A stretch of 64,000 nt of DNA from Clostridium sp. (GTDB taxonomy: Bacteria > Bacillota > Clostridia > Clostridiales > Clostridiaceae). Below the pieces are notes generated by a model. The model saw nothing but the letters and a program-made list of their open reading frames with translations. It had not been told where the DNA came from and did not search any database. Positions 17,191 through 27,684 of this stretch are shown here, in pieces. The number at the start of each line of letters is the position of its first letter. The first letter of the stretch is position 1. The position numbers and the translations under genes were made by a program. The stretch lies in contig NZ_JAGHFX010000058.1 of the NCBI RefSeq assembly GCF_017888565.1, positions 1-64,000 of the forward strand. Direction: 5' to 3'.

Positions 17191-19068
17191 ATGAAGTATA
17201 AAGATTTTAATACAAAGATTATTGAACTAGTGGGTGGCAGGGACAATGTTCAAGCTGTTGTTCACTGTATGACAAGACTTAGATTTACATTGAAGGATCG
17301 TTCAAAAGCAAAGACGGAAGAAATTAAAAAGATGGATGGAGTAGTTGATGTTGTTTCAAATGATGTTGCTTATCAAATCATCGTAGGAACTCATGTAAGT
17401 GAAGTACATAGTGAGTTAATTTCTATGCTTGGAATTAGCGGAGAAGCAACTTCTTCAGAAAACAAGGTTAAAAAGAATCCAGTAAAGGCAGTATTAGATT
17501 TATTTTCAGAATCTATGACTCCAATACTAGAGCCAATTATTGTGGCAGGTATGTTAGCTGGGGTTTTATCATTACTTTCTTTAACAGGAATAATATCAGC
17601 AGAGAGTCCAACTTACATGCTATTAGATAATATTCGTTCATCGGTATTTTTCTTCTTACCGATTTTTATGGCAATGTCTTGTGCAAAGCGTTTAAATGCA
17701 AGTCCATATTTGGCAGTTGCATTAGCTGCAACGCTTTTATCAACAGGGGTTAATGGAGTTGAGGGATTAAGCATTTTTGGAATTTCACTTCCTGCAACTA
17801 CTTACTCTAATTCATTTATTCCTATAATTTTAGCTGTATGGTTTATGGGATATGTACAAAAATTCGTAAAAAAGGTATTACCTAAGTTTTTACATTATTT
17901 CTTAGTACCAGTATTTACTTTAATTATTTGCTTACCAATTACTTTAATGTTCTTTGGTCCAATTGGTGCATGGATTGGTAATGCTATGAGCTGGGTTTGT
18001 ATTTTCTTAATGAATACTTTAGGTAACTGGAGTGTTATTGCTTTATATGCTGCTATTCAGCCATTCTTAATTATGTTTGGTGCTGGAAACTTTATTATTC
18101 CTATAGTAGTTCAATTCCATGCAGAACTTGGTTATGATCCAATTTTCTATGCAGCATGTACAATTTCAGATATAGCTGTTGCTGGAGCAATGCTTGGATA
18201 TTTCTTAAGAGCGAAGAATGAAAAGCAAAAACAATTATTTGGTACTTTTAGTTTTAGTGCATTAATGGGAGTTACAGAACCAGCTATATATGGAGCATTT
18301 GTTAAGTTTAGAAACTTATTCCTTGCAGTAGCCATTGGTGGTGGACTTGGAGGATTGGTTGCAGGTATTACTAATGTAAAAACATATGCAATGGCTTGGG
18401 GATTAGCAGGTTTACCTTCATATATTGGAAACAATGACTATAAGAATTTCTATTCAATGATTATAGCAGTTATAATAGGTTTTGTAGCAGCAGCAGTTGC
18501 AGCGTATCTTTTAGGTATTCCTAAAGGTAGTGAAGAAGTTGAAGTTTCAGGTGAAAAGTCCAAAGATTCAAATGAAAAAGCTGTATCTTCTGAAAATGCT
18601 ACTTCTATAATGAATAAGGTTGTAGTTAATGGATGTGCTACTGGAAAATTAGTTAAATTATCTGAAGTTAATGATAAAGCATTTTCAACTGGAGCTCTTG
18701 GAAGTGGTGTAGGGATAATAGCTAATAATAATTTAGTAGTTGCACCAGTTGATGGAGAAGTTACTTGTGTATTCCCAACAAAACATGCTTTTGGGCTTAA
18801 GACAAAGTCTGGAGTAGAGCTTTTAATTCATATTGGTATAGATACTGTACAATTAGAAGGTAAGCATTTTACTACAAAGGTAAATGAAGGGGATAAGGTG
18901 AAAATAGGACAACCATTAGTAGAAGTTGATTTTGATAAAGTAAAAGAAGATGGATTTGATCCAACTATTATAATGGTAGTTACAAATACTCCAGATTATC
19001 TTGATGTAATTCCAGTATCTAAAGATACTATAAGTGACAAGGAAGAGTGTATTAATATAGTTCTATAA
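17191..19068 (+). CDS. bglP: beta-glucoside PTS transporter, EIIBCA
   Basis: A 625-aa membrane enzyme II that imports and phosphorylates beta-glucosides. The IIB domain (1-90) has the phospho-Cys at 26 in HCMTRLRF. IIC spans about 105-450 with about ten membrane segments, and GVTEPAIYGA marks the substrate region. A linker rich in Ser/Glu/Lys (about 450-475) leads to the IIA domain (about 480-620) with LLIHIGIDTV, phospho-His 547. All three domains are present, so it needs only enzyme I and HPr. It forms an operon with licT and the 6-phospho-beta-glucosidase gene, and the IIA domain may also serve the IIA-less sucrose transporter at 26133 (inference). Confidence 0.95.
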   Translation: MKYKDFNTKIIELVGGRDNVQAVVHCMTRLRFTLKDRSKAKTEEIKKMDGVVDVVSNDVAYQIIVGTHVSEVHSELISMLGISGEATSSENKVKKNPVKAVLDLFSESMTPILEPIIVAGMLAGVLSLLSLTGIISAESPTYMLLDNIRSSVFFFLPIFMAMSCAKRLNASPYLAVALAATLLSTGVNGVEGLSIFGISLPATTYSNSFIPIILAVWFMGYVQKFVKKVLPKFLHYFLVPVFTLIICLPITLMFFGPIGAWIGNAMSWVCIFLMNTLGNWSVIALYAAIQPFLIMFGAGNFIIPIVVQFHAELGYDPIFYAACTISDIAVAGAMLGYFLRAKNEKQKQLFGTFSFSALMGVTEPAIYGAFVKFRNLFLAVAIGGGLGGLVAGITNVKTYAMAWGLAGLPSYIGNNDYKNFYSMIIAVIIGFVAAAVAAYLLGIPKGSEEVEVSGEKSKDSNEKAVSSENATSIMNKVVVNGCATGKLVKLSEVNDKAFSTGALGSGVGIIANNNLVVAPVDGEVTCVFPTKHAFGLKTKSGVELLIHIGIDTVQLEGKHFTTKVNEGDKVKIGQPLVEVDFDKVKEDGFDPTIIMVVTNTPDYLDVIPVSKDTISDKEECINIVL

Positions 19069-19074
19069 ATTTAG

Positions 19075-20520
<1,446 letters not shown>

Positions 20521-20530
20521 AGTGATATAT

Positions 20531-20566
20531 AAAAGCACTAATCATTTATGGTTAGTGCTTTTTGTA
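20531..20566 (+). terminator. intrinsic terminator of beta-glucoside operon
   Basis: AAAAGCACTAA pairs with TTAGTGCTTTTT. Confidence 0.85.
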
Positions 20567-20646
20567 CATTATTTTAAAAGAATATTAACATTATAAAATA
20601 AGTTTCATATAATGCATATGAAAAACTATCATAGGAAGTGTAAAAT

Positions 20647-22329
20647 ATGTCCATAATAAGTAAGTTGCTTTATAGGACAATTATAAGTTGTGGAGGAGTC
20701 GTAGAAAGAAAATTTAATAAAGAAACTAAAAATTTTAAGAAAGTAAATAATGACTTGTTGTTTGATATTTTATCTAAAAATTCTAGTAGTGAAATAGGGC
20801 ATAAATTTGAATTTAAAAATATAATTTCAGTAAGTAATTTTAAGCAAAAAATTCCTTTAACTGACTATTCGTATTATGATAATTATATTGAACGTATGGC
20901 TAATGGTGAAAAAAATATATTAATAACACAGAATGTTGAGTATTTTGGGAATACTTCAGGAACCACAGGTAAGCAAAAGTTAATTCCAGTAACAAAGTCT
21001 AGCAGAATGAAAGCTGCAAAATATATGGCATTATTGATGACTAGATTATCTTATAATAATTTTAAAGAAAATTGGAATTATGGTAGGGGATTAATGATTG
21101 CAGATGTAGTTATGAATACTTATACTGATGGGGGAATACCAATTTGTTCAGCCACGTCAGGTGGTATAAATGGCATGAAAAGATTTTTGCCATATTTATA
21201 TACATCACCTTATGAAGTTATGAAAATTAAAGATAAGGAAGTATCACTTTATTTACATGTACTTTTTGGATTAAGAGAGAAAAAGTTATTATATATATCT
21301 GGAATTTTTATTTCAAACATATTAGATTTATTAAGAGTCATGGAAAAAAATTCAGATAGGTTAGTAAGAGATATTCGTAAAGGAAGAGTAAGCAAAACAT
21401 TAAATATTGATGAAGAAACTAGAAAAGCATTAAATAAATATTTATCTCCAAATGCTAGTAGGGCAGATGAATTAGAAAAAGAGTTTAAAAATGGATTTAA
21501 GGGAATTTGCAAAAGAGTTTGGCCAGAGCTACAATATATAGCAGCGGTTACAGGAGCAAATTTTACAATTTATGATGATATGGTTAATTATTATTCAGGC
21601 TCAATTCCAATACATTCACCTTGTTATGCAGCATCAGAAGGTATCATAGGTATGAATCCATATGTTAAAAATATAAGATATGTAATAATACCAGATACGG
21701 TTTTTTATGAGTTTATTACAGTAGAAGAATTTAATGAAAATAACCCAATGACATTTTGTGCAGATGAATTAGAAATAGGAAAAAGCTATGAGTTGGTAAT
21801 TACTACTTATACAGGGCTTTACAGATATAGGTTAGGTGATGTTGTTAGAGTAGTAGGGTTTTATAATGATTCACCCGAAATAGAATTTTTATATAGGAGA
21901 AATCAAGTGCTAAACATGGTATCAGAAAAAACAACAGAAGAACATTTAACAGCAGCAATTAATAATACAAAAAATAAGCTTAAACTTAATTTAATAGATT
22001 ATACAACAGTAGCTGATAATTCAAGAACACCGGGTAGATATCAATTTTACTTTGAAATTAGGGGAAAGGTTACAAAAGAATTAGTTAGGAATATTGAAAT
22101 CACTTTAGATGATGAACTAAAAAAATGTAATTTAGCATATAAGAGATTTAGAGGTAAAAGTGGGCTAGCTAGACCAAAGGTAATAATACTTGAAGAGGGA
22201 ACTTTTAATAAGGTGAAGGAATTTTTACTTAGTAAAGGAATTTCAAAAAATCAAATTAAGATACCAAGAGTAGCTACTACAAATAAAAATGTCTTGAATA
22301 TTATTAATGGTTATAAGATATATTATTAG
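20647..22329 (+). CDS. GH3-family acyl-acid amido synthetase
   Basis: A 560-aa protein of the adenylate-forming GH3 (auxin-responsive) family. The ATP/phosphate motif is FGNTSGTTGKQKLIPVT (about residues 100-116). CYAASEGIIGMN (about 325) and YTGLYRYRLGDVVRV (about 393) match the adenylate-binding motifs, and VSEKTTEEH (about 425) the hinge. In plants these enzymes join amino acids to auxin or jasmonate; bacterial members adenylate unknown acyl acids. It stands alone, with GGAAG before the ATG and no metabolic partner gene. Substrate unknown. An intact gene of this kind is uncommon in Clostridium in my knowledge. Confidence 0.82.
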   Translation: MSIISKLLYRTIISCGGVVERKFNKETKNFKKVNNDLLFDILSKNSSSEIGHKFEFKNIISVSNFKQKIPLTDYSYYDNYIERMANGEKNILITQNVEYFGNTSGTTGKQKLIPVTKSSRMKAAKYMALLMTRLSYNNFKENWNYGRGLMIADVVMNTYTDGGIPICSATSGGINGMKRFLPYLYTSPYEVMKIKDKEVSLYLHVLFGLREKKLLYISGIFISNILDLLRVMEKNSDRLVRDIRKGRVSKTLNIDEETRKALNKYLSPNASRADELEKEFKNGFKGICKRVWPELQYIAAVTGANFTIYDDMVNYYSGSIPIHSPCYAASEGIIGMNPYVKNIRYVIIPDTVFYEFITVEEFNENNPMTFCADELEIGKSYELVITTYTGLYRYRLGDVVRVVGFYNDSPEIEFLYRRNQVLNMVSEKTTEEHLTAAINNTKNKLKLNLIDYTTVADNSRTPGRYQFYFEIRGKVTKELVRNIEITLDDELKKCNLAYKRFRGKSGLARPKVIILEEGTFNKVKEFLLSKGISKNQIKIPRVATTNKNVLNIINGYKIYY

Positions 22330-22413
22330 AATGCTGATAGTATAAAGCTATTTTGTAATTTAATGGATATTTAAAAGAAGGATTTTAGGAGTTGGTTTAG
22401 GTTCAAATATTTT
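22330..22413. other. spacer between GH3-family gene and duplicated module
   Basis: About 80 AT-rich bases with no ORF or hairpin that I can support. It lies before the repeat at 22414. Confidence 0.3.
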
Positions 22414-22614
22414 TCAATAAATAATTTTTAATAACTATGTTTTATCAATAAGAGGATGTACCAAAATAAATTGATACTGCCTCTTATTTTTCTTGCAATA
22501 AAGTTTTAATTTCATTTAATTCTTTTGTTAATTCTTGAATTTGCTTTTCTAAACTTTCTATTTTAGCTATGTTAATATCATTATTTTTGGAGCTAGAAGC
22601 ACTTGAAGAAGTTG
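22414..22614 (-). pseudogene. duplicated 3' end of the Asn-rich protein gene
   Basis: About 200 bases nearly identical to 33746-33945, including the terminator (22448-22488) and the last about 40 codons, read on the minus strand: IAKIESLEKQIQELTKELNE, then KTLLQEK and stop. Homology ends abruptly at 22614; the rest of the gene is missing. The coiled-coil tail is intact in frame but has no start. It is either the remnant of a second full copy or a recombination product. Confidence 0.8.
22414..22614. repeat. long direct repeat, copy 1
   Basis: Copy 2 is at 33746-33945, same orientation, roughly 93-95 percent identical by eye. The two enclose the whole sucrose/raffinose locus. Confidence 0.8.
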
Positions 22615-22639
22615 GAGTTACTATATGAAAAATCATTAA

Positions 22640-22682
22640 AGCCCTCGACGATACAGGAATATGTTGTCGAGGGTTATTTATT
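22640..22682. terminator. hairpin sharing its stem with the one at 3154
   Basis: GCCCTCGAC pairs with GTCGAGGG and is followed by TTATTTATT, as at 3154-3195. It lies downstream of the minus-strand alpha-galactosidase gene and on the plus-strand has a T-rich tail. Confidence 0.65.
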
Positions 22683-22757
22683 AAAAAATATAGGTTGAAC
22701 TATTTTTAGTGCAATAGCCAATTAATTTCATTAGAACAATAGTAATCTTTATTAGAT

Positions 22758-24950
22758 TTAAGGCTTAATAACTTTAAATCTCCACATCTTACTAATAAAA
22801 TCTTTTTTTACTCTAGGAATAGTTATACCTACATTCATAAGTTCATCTCCAGCAAAAATTTCTGAAGTTTCAAGGTTCTTATATAAGAAATCTGCATTTA
22901 GGCCTTTGAATTTTATTATTCTAATTGAGGTTCCAGGTTCTGATAATATCTTAAAGTAGAATGCTACAAATTCTTCTTGGTTTTTAGATACAAAATTCCA
23001 GGCAGCTTCATTAAACTCGAATGGGGAAAGTACTCTGTGGAAAGTGCCAAATTGTATTATATTACGTATTTCTTTATAAACAGAAATTTGTTCCTTTATA
23101 AGTTCTTTTTCTTCATAAGAAAGAGAGGTTAAATCTAATTCATATCCAAAGTTACCAGACATAGCTACATGCCCTCTAGTTTCAAGAGGTGTTATTCTAC
23201 CTACTTGATGATTAGGTGATGTTGATACGTGTGAACCCATTGTTATTGGAGGATAAACTAAACTTGTTCCATACTGTATTTTCAATCTACATATAGCATC
23301 AGTATTATCACTAGTCCAAGTTTGAGGCATGTAGTAAAGCATTCCTGCATCAAAACGGCCACCACCACTAGAGCAACTCTCAAAAAGAATATTAGGGAAC
23401 TTAGAAGTAAGAGTTTCTAATATATAATAAAGTCCTAACATATATCGGTGAGCAGTTTCACGTTGTCTTTCAGATGGTAAAGCTGAAGAACCAATATCAG
23501 TCATATGTCGGTTCATATCCCATTTAACATAAGTAATTTTATTATTTGAAAGTATAGATGATAAAGAATCTATCAAATAATCACATACTTCTTTTCTGGA
23601 TAAGTCTAAAACTAATTGGTTTCTTCCGACAGTAGGTTTTCTGTTAGGAACATGAAGGCACCAGTCAGGATTAGATCTAAATAAATCACTGTTTTCAGAA
23701 ATCATTTCAGGTTCGAACCATAATCCAAACTCCATTCCTAAACTAGCAGTATAATCTACTAATTCTTCCAATCCATTAGGAAGTTTAACTTTATCAACAA
23801 TCCAATCTCCAAGAGAAGATAAGTCGTTGTTTCTCTTTCCAAACCACCCATCATCTAAAACAAACAGCTCCATTCCAAGTTCTTTACCTGCCTTTATAAT
23901 TTTCTTGATTTTTTCTGCATTAAAATCAAAATAAGTTGCTTCCCAATTATTAATAAGTATTGGGCGTACTTTATTTTTAAACTTACCACGACATAAATGA
24001 GTAGTATATAAATCATGATATGTTTTTGACATCTCTCCTAAACCGTTAGATGAATAAGTCATAATTACTTCAGGTGTTTGAAATGACTCATTAGGTTCTA
24101 AAAGCCAACTAAAATCAAATGGATTTATACCAATATTTACTCTAGTATTACCATAAGGATCTAGTTGAGTTTGAGCTGTAAAATTACCTGAATAGACTAA
24201 GTTGAAAGAATAAACTTCTCCAGTATCTTCAGTGGTATTTTTTCTAACTAAAGCTAAAAATGGAGCTTGTTGAGGGCTACTGGCACCACGACAGCTATCT
24301 ATCATTTGAATCCCAGAAACTATAGGTCTTCTTGCAATATTTTTTTCATTTGTGTGTGAACCATATAATGTAATAAGTTCAAATTCATTATCACGGAAGT
24401 CAACACTAGCACTTAGAGCCCTAAGAAGTTTTAAATCTTCATTTCCGTTATTGTAGAAGCGAACAGAACGAGAAATTACATTAAAATTATTAAATACGGT
24501 GTATATTAAAGTAGCCCTTAAACCAATTAATGTATCTTCTAAAGTGATTTCTAAGGTTTCAGCATCATTAATATCTAAAGTATATGTACTAGGTAATCCC
24601 TCTAAAGTTGGTTTGCCACTATAAATTTTATGAGATTTGTAACGTAAATCAGTAACTGTAGAGCCATTTTCAAGCTGAATTTGATATGCTGGAATTCTAA
24701 AATCACCATTTCCATATGCAGGATATTCGCATGGGATAGTATCAAGTGAAAATGTTCTATCTAAAGGGTCTGGATTAGGTGAAAAACCTCTATCTATAAA
24801 AGCAATTGGATTACTTCCATTATAATGTTTTATTTTAGCTCCCCAGTATAAATGAGCTAAATATCCATCTTTTATAATTTGAATTATATAGCTTGTGTTT
24901 CTTCCCTGTAAATGAAAGATTCTATTTTTTGAATCAAAAGTAATATCCAT
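22758..24950 (-). CDS. alpha-galactosidase, GH36
   Basis: A 730-aa GH36 enzyme that removes alpha-1,6-galactose from raffinose, melibiose and stachyose. An N-terminal beta-sandwich (about 1-330) is followed by the catalytic barrel: FVLDDGWFGKRNND (about 365), the nucleophile Asp478 in YVKWDMNRH, ESCSSGGGRFDAGM (about 525) and the acid/base Asp548 in WTSDNTDA. The positions match those of characterised bacillary enzymes of 729-730 aa. No signal peptide, so it is cytoplasmic and needs an importer not present here. It is divergent from the AraC regulator and next to the sucrose operon, so galactose removal would yield sucrose for that pathway. AAAGGAG precedes the ATG. Confidence 0.95.
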   Translation of the reverse strand: MDITFDSKNRIFHLQGRNTSYIIQIIKDGYLAHLYWGAKIKHYNGSNPIAFIDRGFSPNPDPLDRTFSLDTIPCEYPAYGNGDFRIPAYQIQLENGSTVTDLRYKSHKIYSGKPTLEGLPSTYTLDINDAETLEITLEDTLIGLRATLIYTVFNNFNVISRSVRFYNNGNEDLKLLRALSASVDFRDNEFELITLYGSHTNEKNIARRPIVSGIQMIDSCRGASSPQQAPFLALVRKNTTEDTGEVYSFNLVYSGNFTAQTQLDPYGNTRVNIGINPFDFSWLLEPNESFQTPEVIMTYSSNGLGEMSKTYHDLYTTHLCRGKFKNKVRPILINNWEATYFDFNAEKIKKIIKAGKELGMELFVLDDGWFGKRNNDLSSLGDWIVDKVKLPNGLEELVDYTASLGMEFGLWFEPEMISENSDLFRSNPDWCLHVPNRKPTVGRNQLVLDLSRKEVCDYLIDSLSSILSNNKITYVKWDMNRHMTDIGSSALPSERQRETAHRYMLGLYYILETLTSKFPNILFESCSSGGGRFDAGMLYYMPQTWTSDNTDAICRLKIQYGTSLVYPPITMGSHVSTSPNHQVGRITPLETRGHVAMSGNFGYELDLTSLSYEEKELIKEQISVYKEIRNIIQFGTFHRVLSPFEFNEAAWNFVSKNQEEFVAFYFKILSEPGTSIRIIKFKGLNADFLYKNLETSEIFAGDELMNVGITIPRVKKDFISKMWRFKVIKP

Positions 24951-24989
24951 TTTAAAAACTCCTTTATTTAAACTTTTTAGTATGATTTA

Positions 24990-25018
24990 ATAATATTAAA
25001 TGATAATTAATATAACAA
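24990..25018 (-). promoter_or_regulatory. promoter of alpha-galactosidase gene
   Basis: On the minus strand TTGTTA (25018-25013), 17-base spacer, TATTAT (24995-24990). It lies in the 98-base divergent intergenic region, where the AraC-type regulator would bind. Confidence 0.6.
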
Positions 25019-25048
25019 GAGTAAAAAAAGAAATAGGAGGGTAATATA

Positions 25049-25939
25049 TTGCTAAGTGATTTAAGGGCAACATCTATAGGATTTAAGTTTGTAGCATCTA
25101 CACCTTTGATTATGATAAAGGGAATAGGTTGGCAAAATAATAAGGATAGTAACTACATTTGGGATAATAGAAATAGAAGTGGAGAATATTGCTTATTTCA
25201 ATATACATTAAGTGGTGAGGGAGAAATCGAAATTGAAGGAGAGGTACATAGATTAAAAACAGGGGATGCTTTTGTGATAGAGATTCCAGGAGAGCATTGT
25301 TATAGGCTTCCTAGTAATTCGAGTTTTTGGGAAGTTGTATATATAGAATTTTCAAAAGAAGCAGTACCATTTTTCCATAAAATTTATAATCTTAAGGGAA
25401 ACATTTTTTCAGTAGATAAGAATTCATATTTTATAAAGCTTATGTGGAATTTTTATAAAGACGCAATGACTGATAACATACAAAATGTATATCAATGCTC
25501 AAGTTATGCTTATCAATTAGTTATGGAATTAATAAATGAGTTTTATCAAGAACAAAAGGATAAAAGTACAGATTCAAAAATAGAAAACTGTAAAAAGTAT
25601 ATAGATAAAAATTATAATAAGCCTATTACTTTAGATGAAATAAGCTCAGAAGTTCATTTATCAAAATATTATTTAACTAGAAAATTTCAAGAACAAATAG
25701 GGTTAACCCCAGGTAATTATATTATGAAGACTAGGCTGAAAAAATCAATGGAGTTATTATTACTTGCAAATGATATGGGAATAGATACTGTTGCAAGGGA
25801 AGTGGGATTTTCTTGTGGAAATTATTTTAGTAAGGTCTTTAAGAAGAACATAGGTGTATCACCAGGAGAATTCAGAAATAATAACAATAATTATGAGGTA
25901 AATAGAATAATTTTTGATAACAATTACAAAAATTATTGA
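25049..25939 (+). CDS. AraC-family transcriptional regulator
   Basis: A 296-aa regulator beginning at TTG (25049), with GGAGGG 7 bases upstream; no better ATG exists. The N-terminal cupin (about 20-150: GEGEIEIEGEVHRLKTGDAF and IEIPGEHCY) is the sugar-sensing part. The C-terminal double HTH (about 185-285) has ITLDEISSEVHLSKYYLTRKF and VAREVGFSCGNYFSKVFKK. Its divergence from the alpha-galactosidase gene suggests control of raffinose/melibiose use, as for MsmR/RafR proteins (inference). The sucrose PTS promoter begins just after its stop codon. Confidence 0.9.
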   Translation: MLSDLRATSIGFKFVASTPLIMIKGIGWQNNKDSNYIWDNRNRSGEYCLFQYTLSGEGEIEIEGEVHRLKTGDAFVIEIPGEHCYRLPSNSSFWEVVYIEFSKEAVPFFHKIYNLKGNIFSVDKNSYFIKLMWNFYKDAMTDNIQNVYQCSSYAYQLVMELINEFYQEQKDKSTDSKIENCKKYIDKNYNKPITLDEISSEVHLSKYYLTRKFQEQIGLTPGNYIMKTRLKKSMELLLLANDMGIDTVAREVGFSCGNYFSKVFKKNIGVSPGEFRNNNNNYEVNRIIFDNNYKNY

Positions 25940-25946
25940 AAGGGTA

Positions 25947-25975
25947 TAGACAAAACAAAAAAAATGTTGTACAAT
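25947..25975 (+). promoter_or_regulatory. promoter of the sucrose operon
   Basis: TAGACA (25947-25952), 17-base spacer, TACAAT (25970-25975). The two operator-like repeats lie about 30 and 120 bases after the expected start of transcription. Confidence 0.7.
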
Positions 25976-26010
25976 GAACTCGTGAAAAAGGTTACATGGT
26001 TTTGAAGATG

Positions 26011-26026
26011 TGGGAACGATACCTCA
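26011..26026 (+). promoter_or_regulatory. operator-like repeat 1 (probable ScrR site)
   Basis: TGGGAACGATACCTCA. Its first 14 bases recur exactly at 26100. The central CG and GG...CC arms resemble LacI-family operators; the LacI-type regulator is encoded at 31998. Confidence 0.6.
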
Positions 26027-26099
26027 CAAAATATAAACTATGTAATGATATCAAGGATTTGTTAAAATAATTATTTAACAAATAAAAATTTAAGTATTG

Positions 26100-26115
26100 T
26101 GGGAACGATACCTTA
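26100..26115 (+). promoter_or_regulatory. operator-like repeat 2 (probable ScrR site)
   Basis: TGGGAACGATACCTTA, 89 bases after copy 1 and directly before the ribosome site of the PTS gene. A loop between the two sites, or a roadblock, would fit. Confidence 0.6.
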
Positions 26116-26132
26116 ATTTAGGGGGAAGAAGA

Positions 26133-27575
26133 ATGACTAAAAAATATTCAAAGGCAGCTGCTGAAATACTAGAAGTATTAGGTGGAAAAGATAACATTGT
26201 TAGTGCAGCTCACTGCGCTACAAGATTAAGAGTAGTTTTAAATGATCAATCAAAGGTAGATATGAAAACTCTTGAAACTATAGATTTAGTTAAAGGGAAC
26301 TTCTTAAATGCAGGACAATTCCAAATAATTTTAGGTGCAGGAATTGTTGATGAGGTTTATGCTGAATTTATTAAGATAGCTAATATATCTGAAACTAGTA
26401 AATCAGAGCTTAAAAAAGTGGCAGAAACAAAATTAAATCCACTTCAAAGAGCCTTAAAAAGTTTAGCAGATATATTTGTACCAATAATACCAGCAATAGT
26501 GGCTGGTGGTTTGTTAATGGGTATAAATAACATATTAACTTCATCAGGGTTATTTATTGAAGGTATGTCACTTGTTGAGGCGTATCCACAAATTGCTGAT
26601 TTAGCAAGTTTGATAAATACTTTTGCTAATACATCGTTTGTATTTTTGCCAGTATTAATTGGGTTCTCAGCAGCAAAAATATTTGGTGCTAATCAATATT
26701 TAGGTGCTGTAATAGCTATGCTTATGGTTCATCCAGATTTGTTAAATGGATGGGGATATGGATCTTCGTTATTTGAAGGAACAATTCCAGCTTGGAATAT
26801 ATTAGGTTTTAGTATAGAGAAGGTTGGTTACCAAGGAACAGTATTTCCAGTACTTGCAGCAACTTATATATTAGCAAAAACTGAAAAGGGATTACGTAAA
26901 GTTATACCATCAGTTTTAGATAACTTACTAACTCCATTATTTGCAGTATTTATTACAGGTATTTTAACATTCGTAGTAGTAGGCCCAGTTATGCGTGGTG
27001 CTGGTAATTTATTAACAGATGGTATTATGTTCTTATATAATACATTAGGACCAATAGGTGGAGCAATATTTGGAGGTCTTTATGCACCAGTTGTTGTTAC
27101 TGGAATGCATCACAGCTTTATGGCGGTAGAAACTCAACTTTTAGCGGATGTGGCAGTTACAGGTGGAACATTTATATTCACAGTTGCAGCAATGTCAAAC
27201 ATTTCACAAGGAGCAGCATCTCTAGGAGTATTCTTTACAAACAAAGATGCTAAAATGAAAGGTGTTGCATCAGCTTCAGGGATATCAGCATTATTAGGAA
27301 TTACAGAACCAGCAATGTTTGGGGTAAACTTAAAGCTACGCTATCCATTCTATGCAGCAATGATAGGTGCAGCAGTTTCAACAGCATATACAACATTTGC
27401 TAATGTATTAGCTGTTTCACAAGGACCTGCTGGATTACCAGGAATTATAGCAATAAGACCACAATCAATGATTCAATATATAATAGGTATGGCAATTTCA
27501 TTTGCAGTAACATTTGTGATGACAGTAGTATTTTCAAGAATGAAGAAATTTAACAGTGAAATTGAAGTAGCATAA
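26133..27575 (+). CDS. scrA: sucrose PTS transporter, EIIBC
   Basis: A 480-aa enzyme II for sucrose uptake as sucrose-6-phosphate. The ATG at 26133 follows GGGGGAAG (26121-26128); the ORF extends further up to 26097 but that part contains the operator repeat. IIB (about 1-90) carries the phospho-Cys28 in AAHCATRLRVV. IIC (about 105-475) has about ten membrane segments, with HHSFMAVE and GITEPAMFGV typical of the sucrose/trehalose branch. There is no IIA domain and no IIA gene nearby, so it must borrow one, for example that of the beta-glucoside enzyme II. It is the first gene of scrA-scrB-scrK-GH13. Confidence 0.92.
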   Translation: MTKKYSKAAAEILEVLGGKDNIVSAAHCATRLRVVLNDQSKVDMKTLETIDLVKGNFLNAGQFQIILGAGIVDEVYAEFIKIANISETSKSELKKVAETKLNPLQRALKSLADIFVPIIPAIVAGGLLMGINNILTSSGLFIEGMSLVEAYPQIADLASLINTFANTSFVFLPVLIGFSAAKIFGANQYLGAVIAMLMVHPDLLNGWGYGSSLFEGTIPAWNILGFSIEKVGYQGTVFPVLAATYILAKTEKGLRKVIPSVLDNLLTPLFAVFITGILTFVVVGPVMRGAGNLLTDGIMFLYNTLGPIGGAIFGGLYAPVVVTGMHHSFMAVETQLLADVAVTGGTFIFTVAAMSNISQGAASLGVFFTNKDAKMKGVASASGISALLGITEPAMFGVNLKLRYPFYAAMIGAAVSTAYTTFANVLAVSQGPAGLPGIIAIRPQSMIQYIIGMAISFAVTFVMTVVFSRMKKFNSEIEVA

Positions 27576-27590
27576 AAATAAATATATATA

Positions 27591-27640
27591 AGTATTAGGG
27601 ATCTAGAAAATTAAATATCTAGTCCCTATAATACTTTAAT
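27591..27640 (+). terminator. inverted repeat between scrA and scrB
   Basis: AGTATTAGGGATCTAGA pairs with TCTAGTCCCTATAATACT. It is long but followed by few T residues, so it may be a partial terminator or an mRNA-processing or stability element that lowers scrBK output relative to scrA. Confidence 0.5.
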
Positions 27641-27684
27641 TATGAAGAAAGCAATTAATGAATTATAATTAAGGAGGAGTCACT

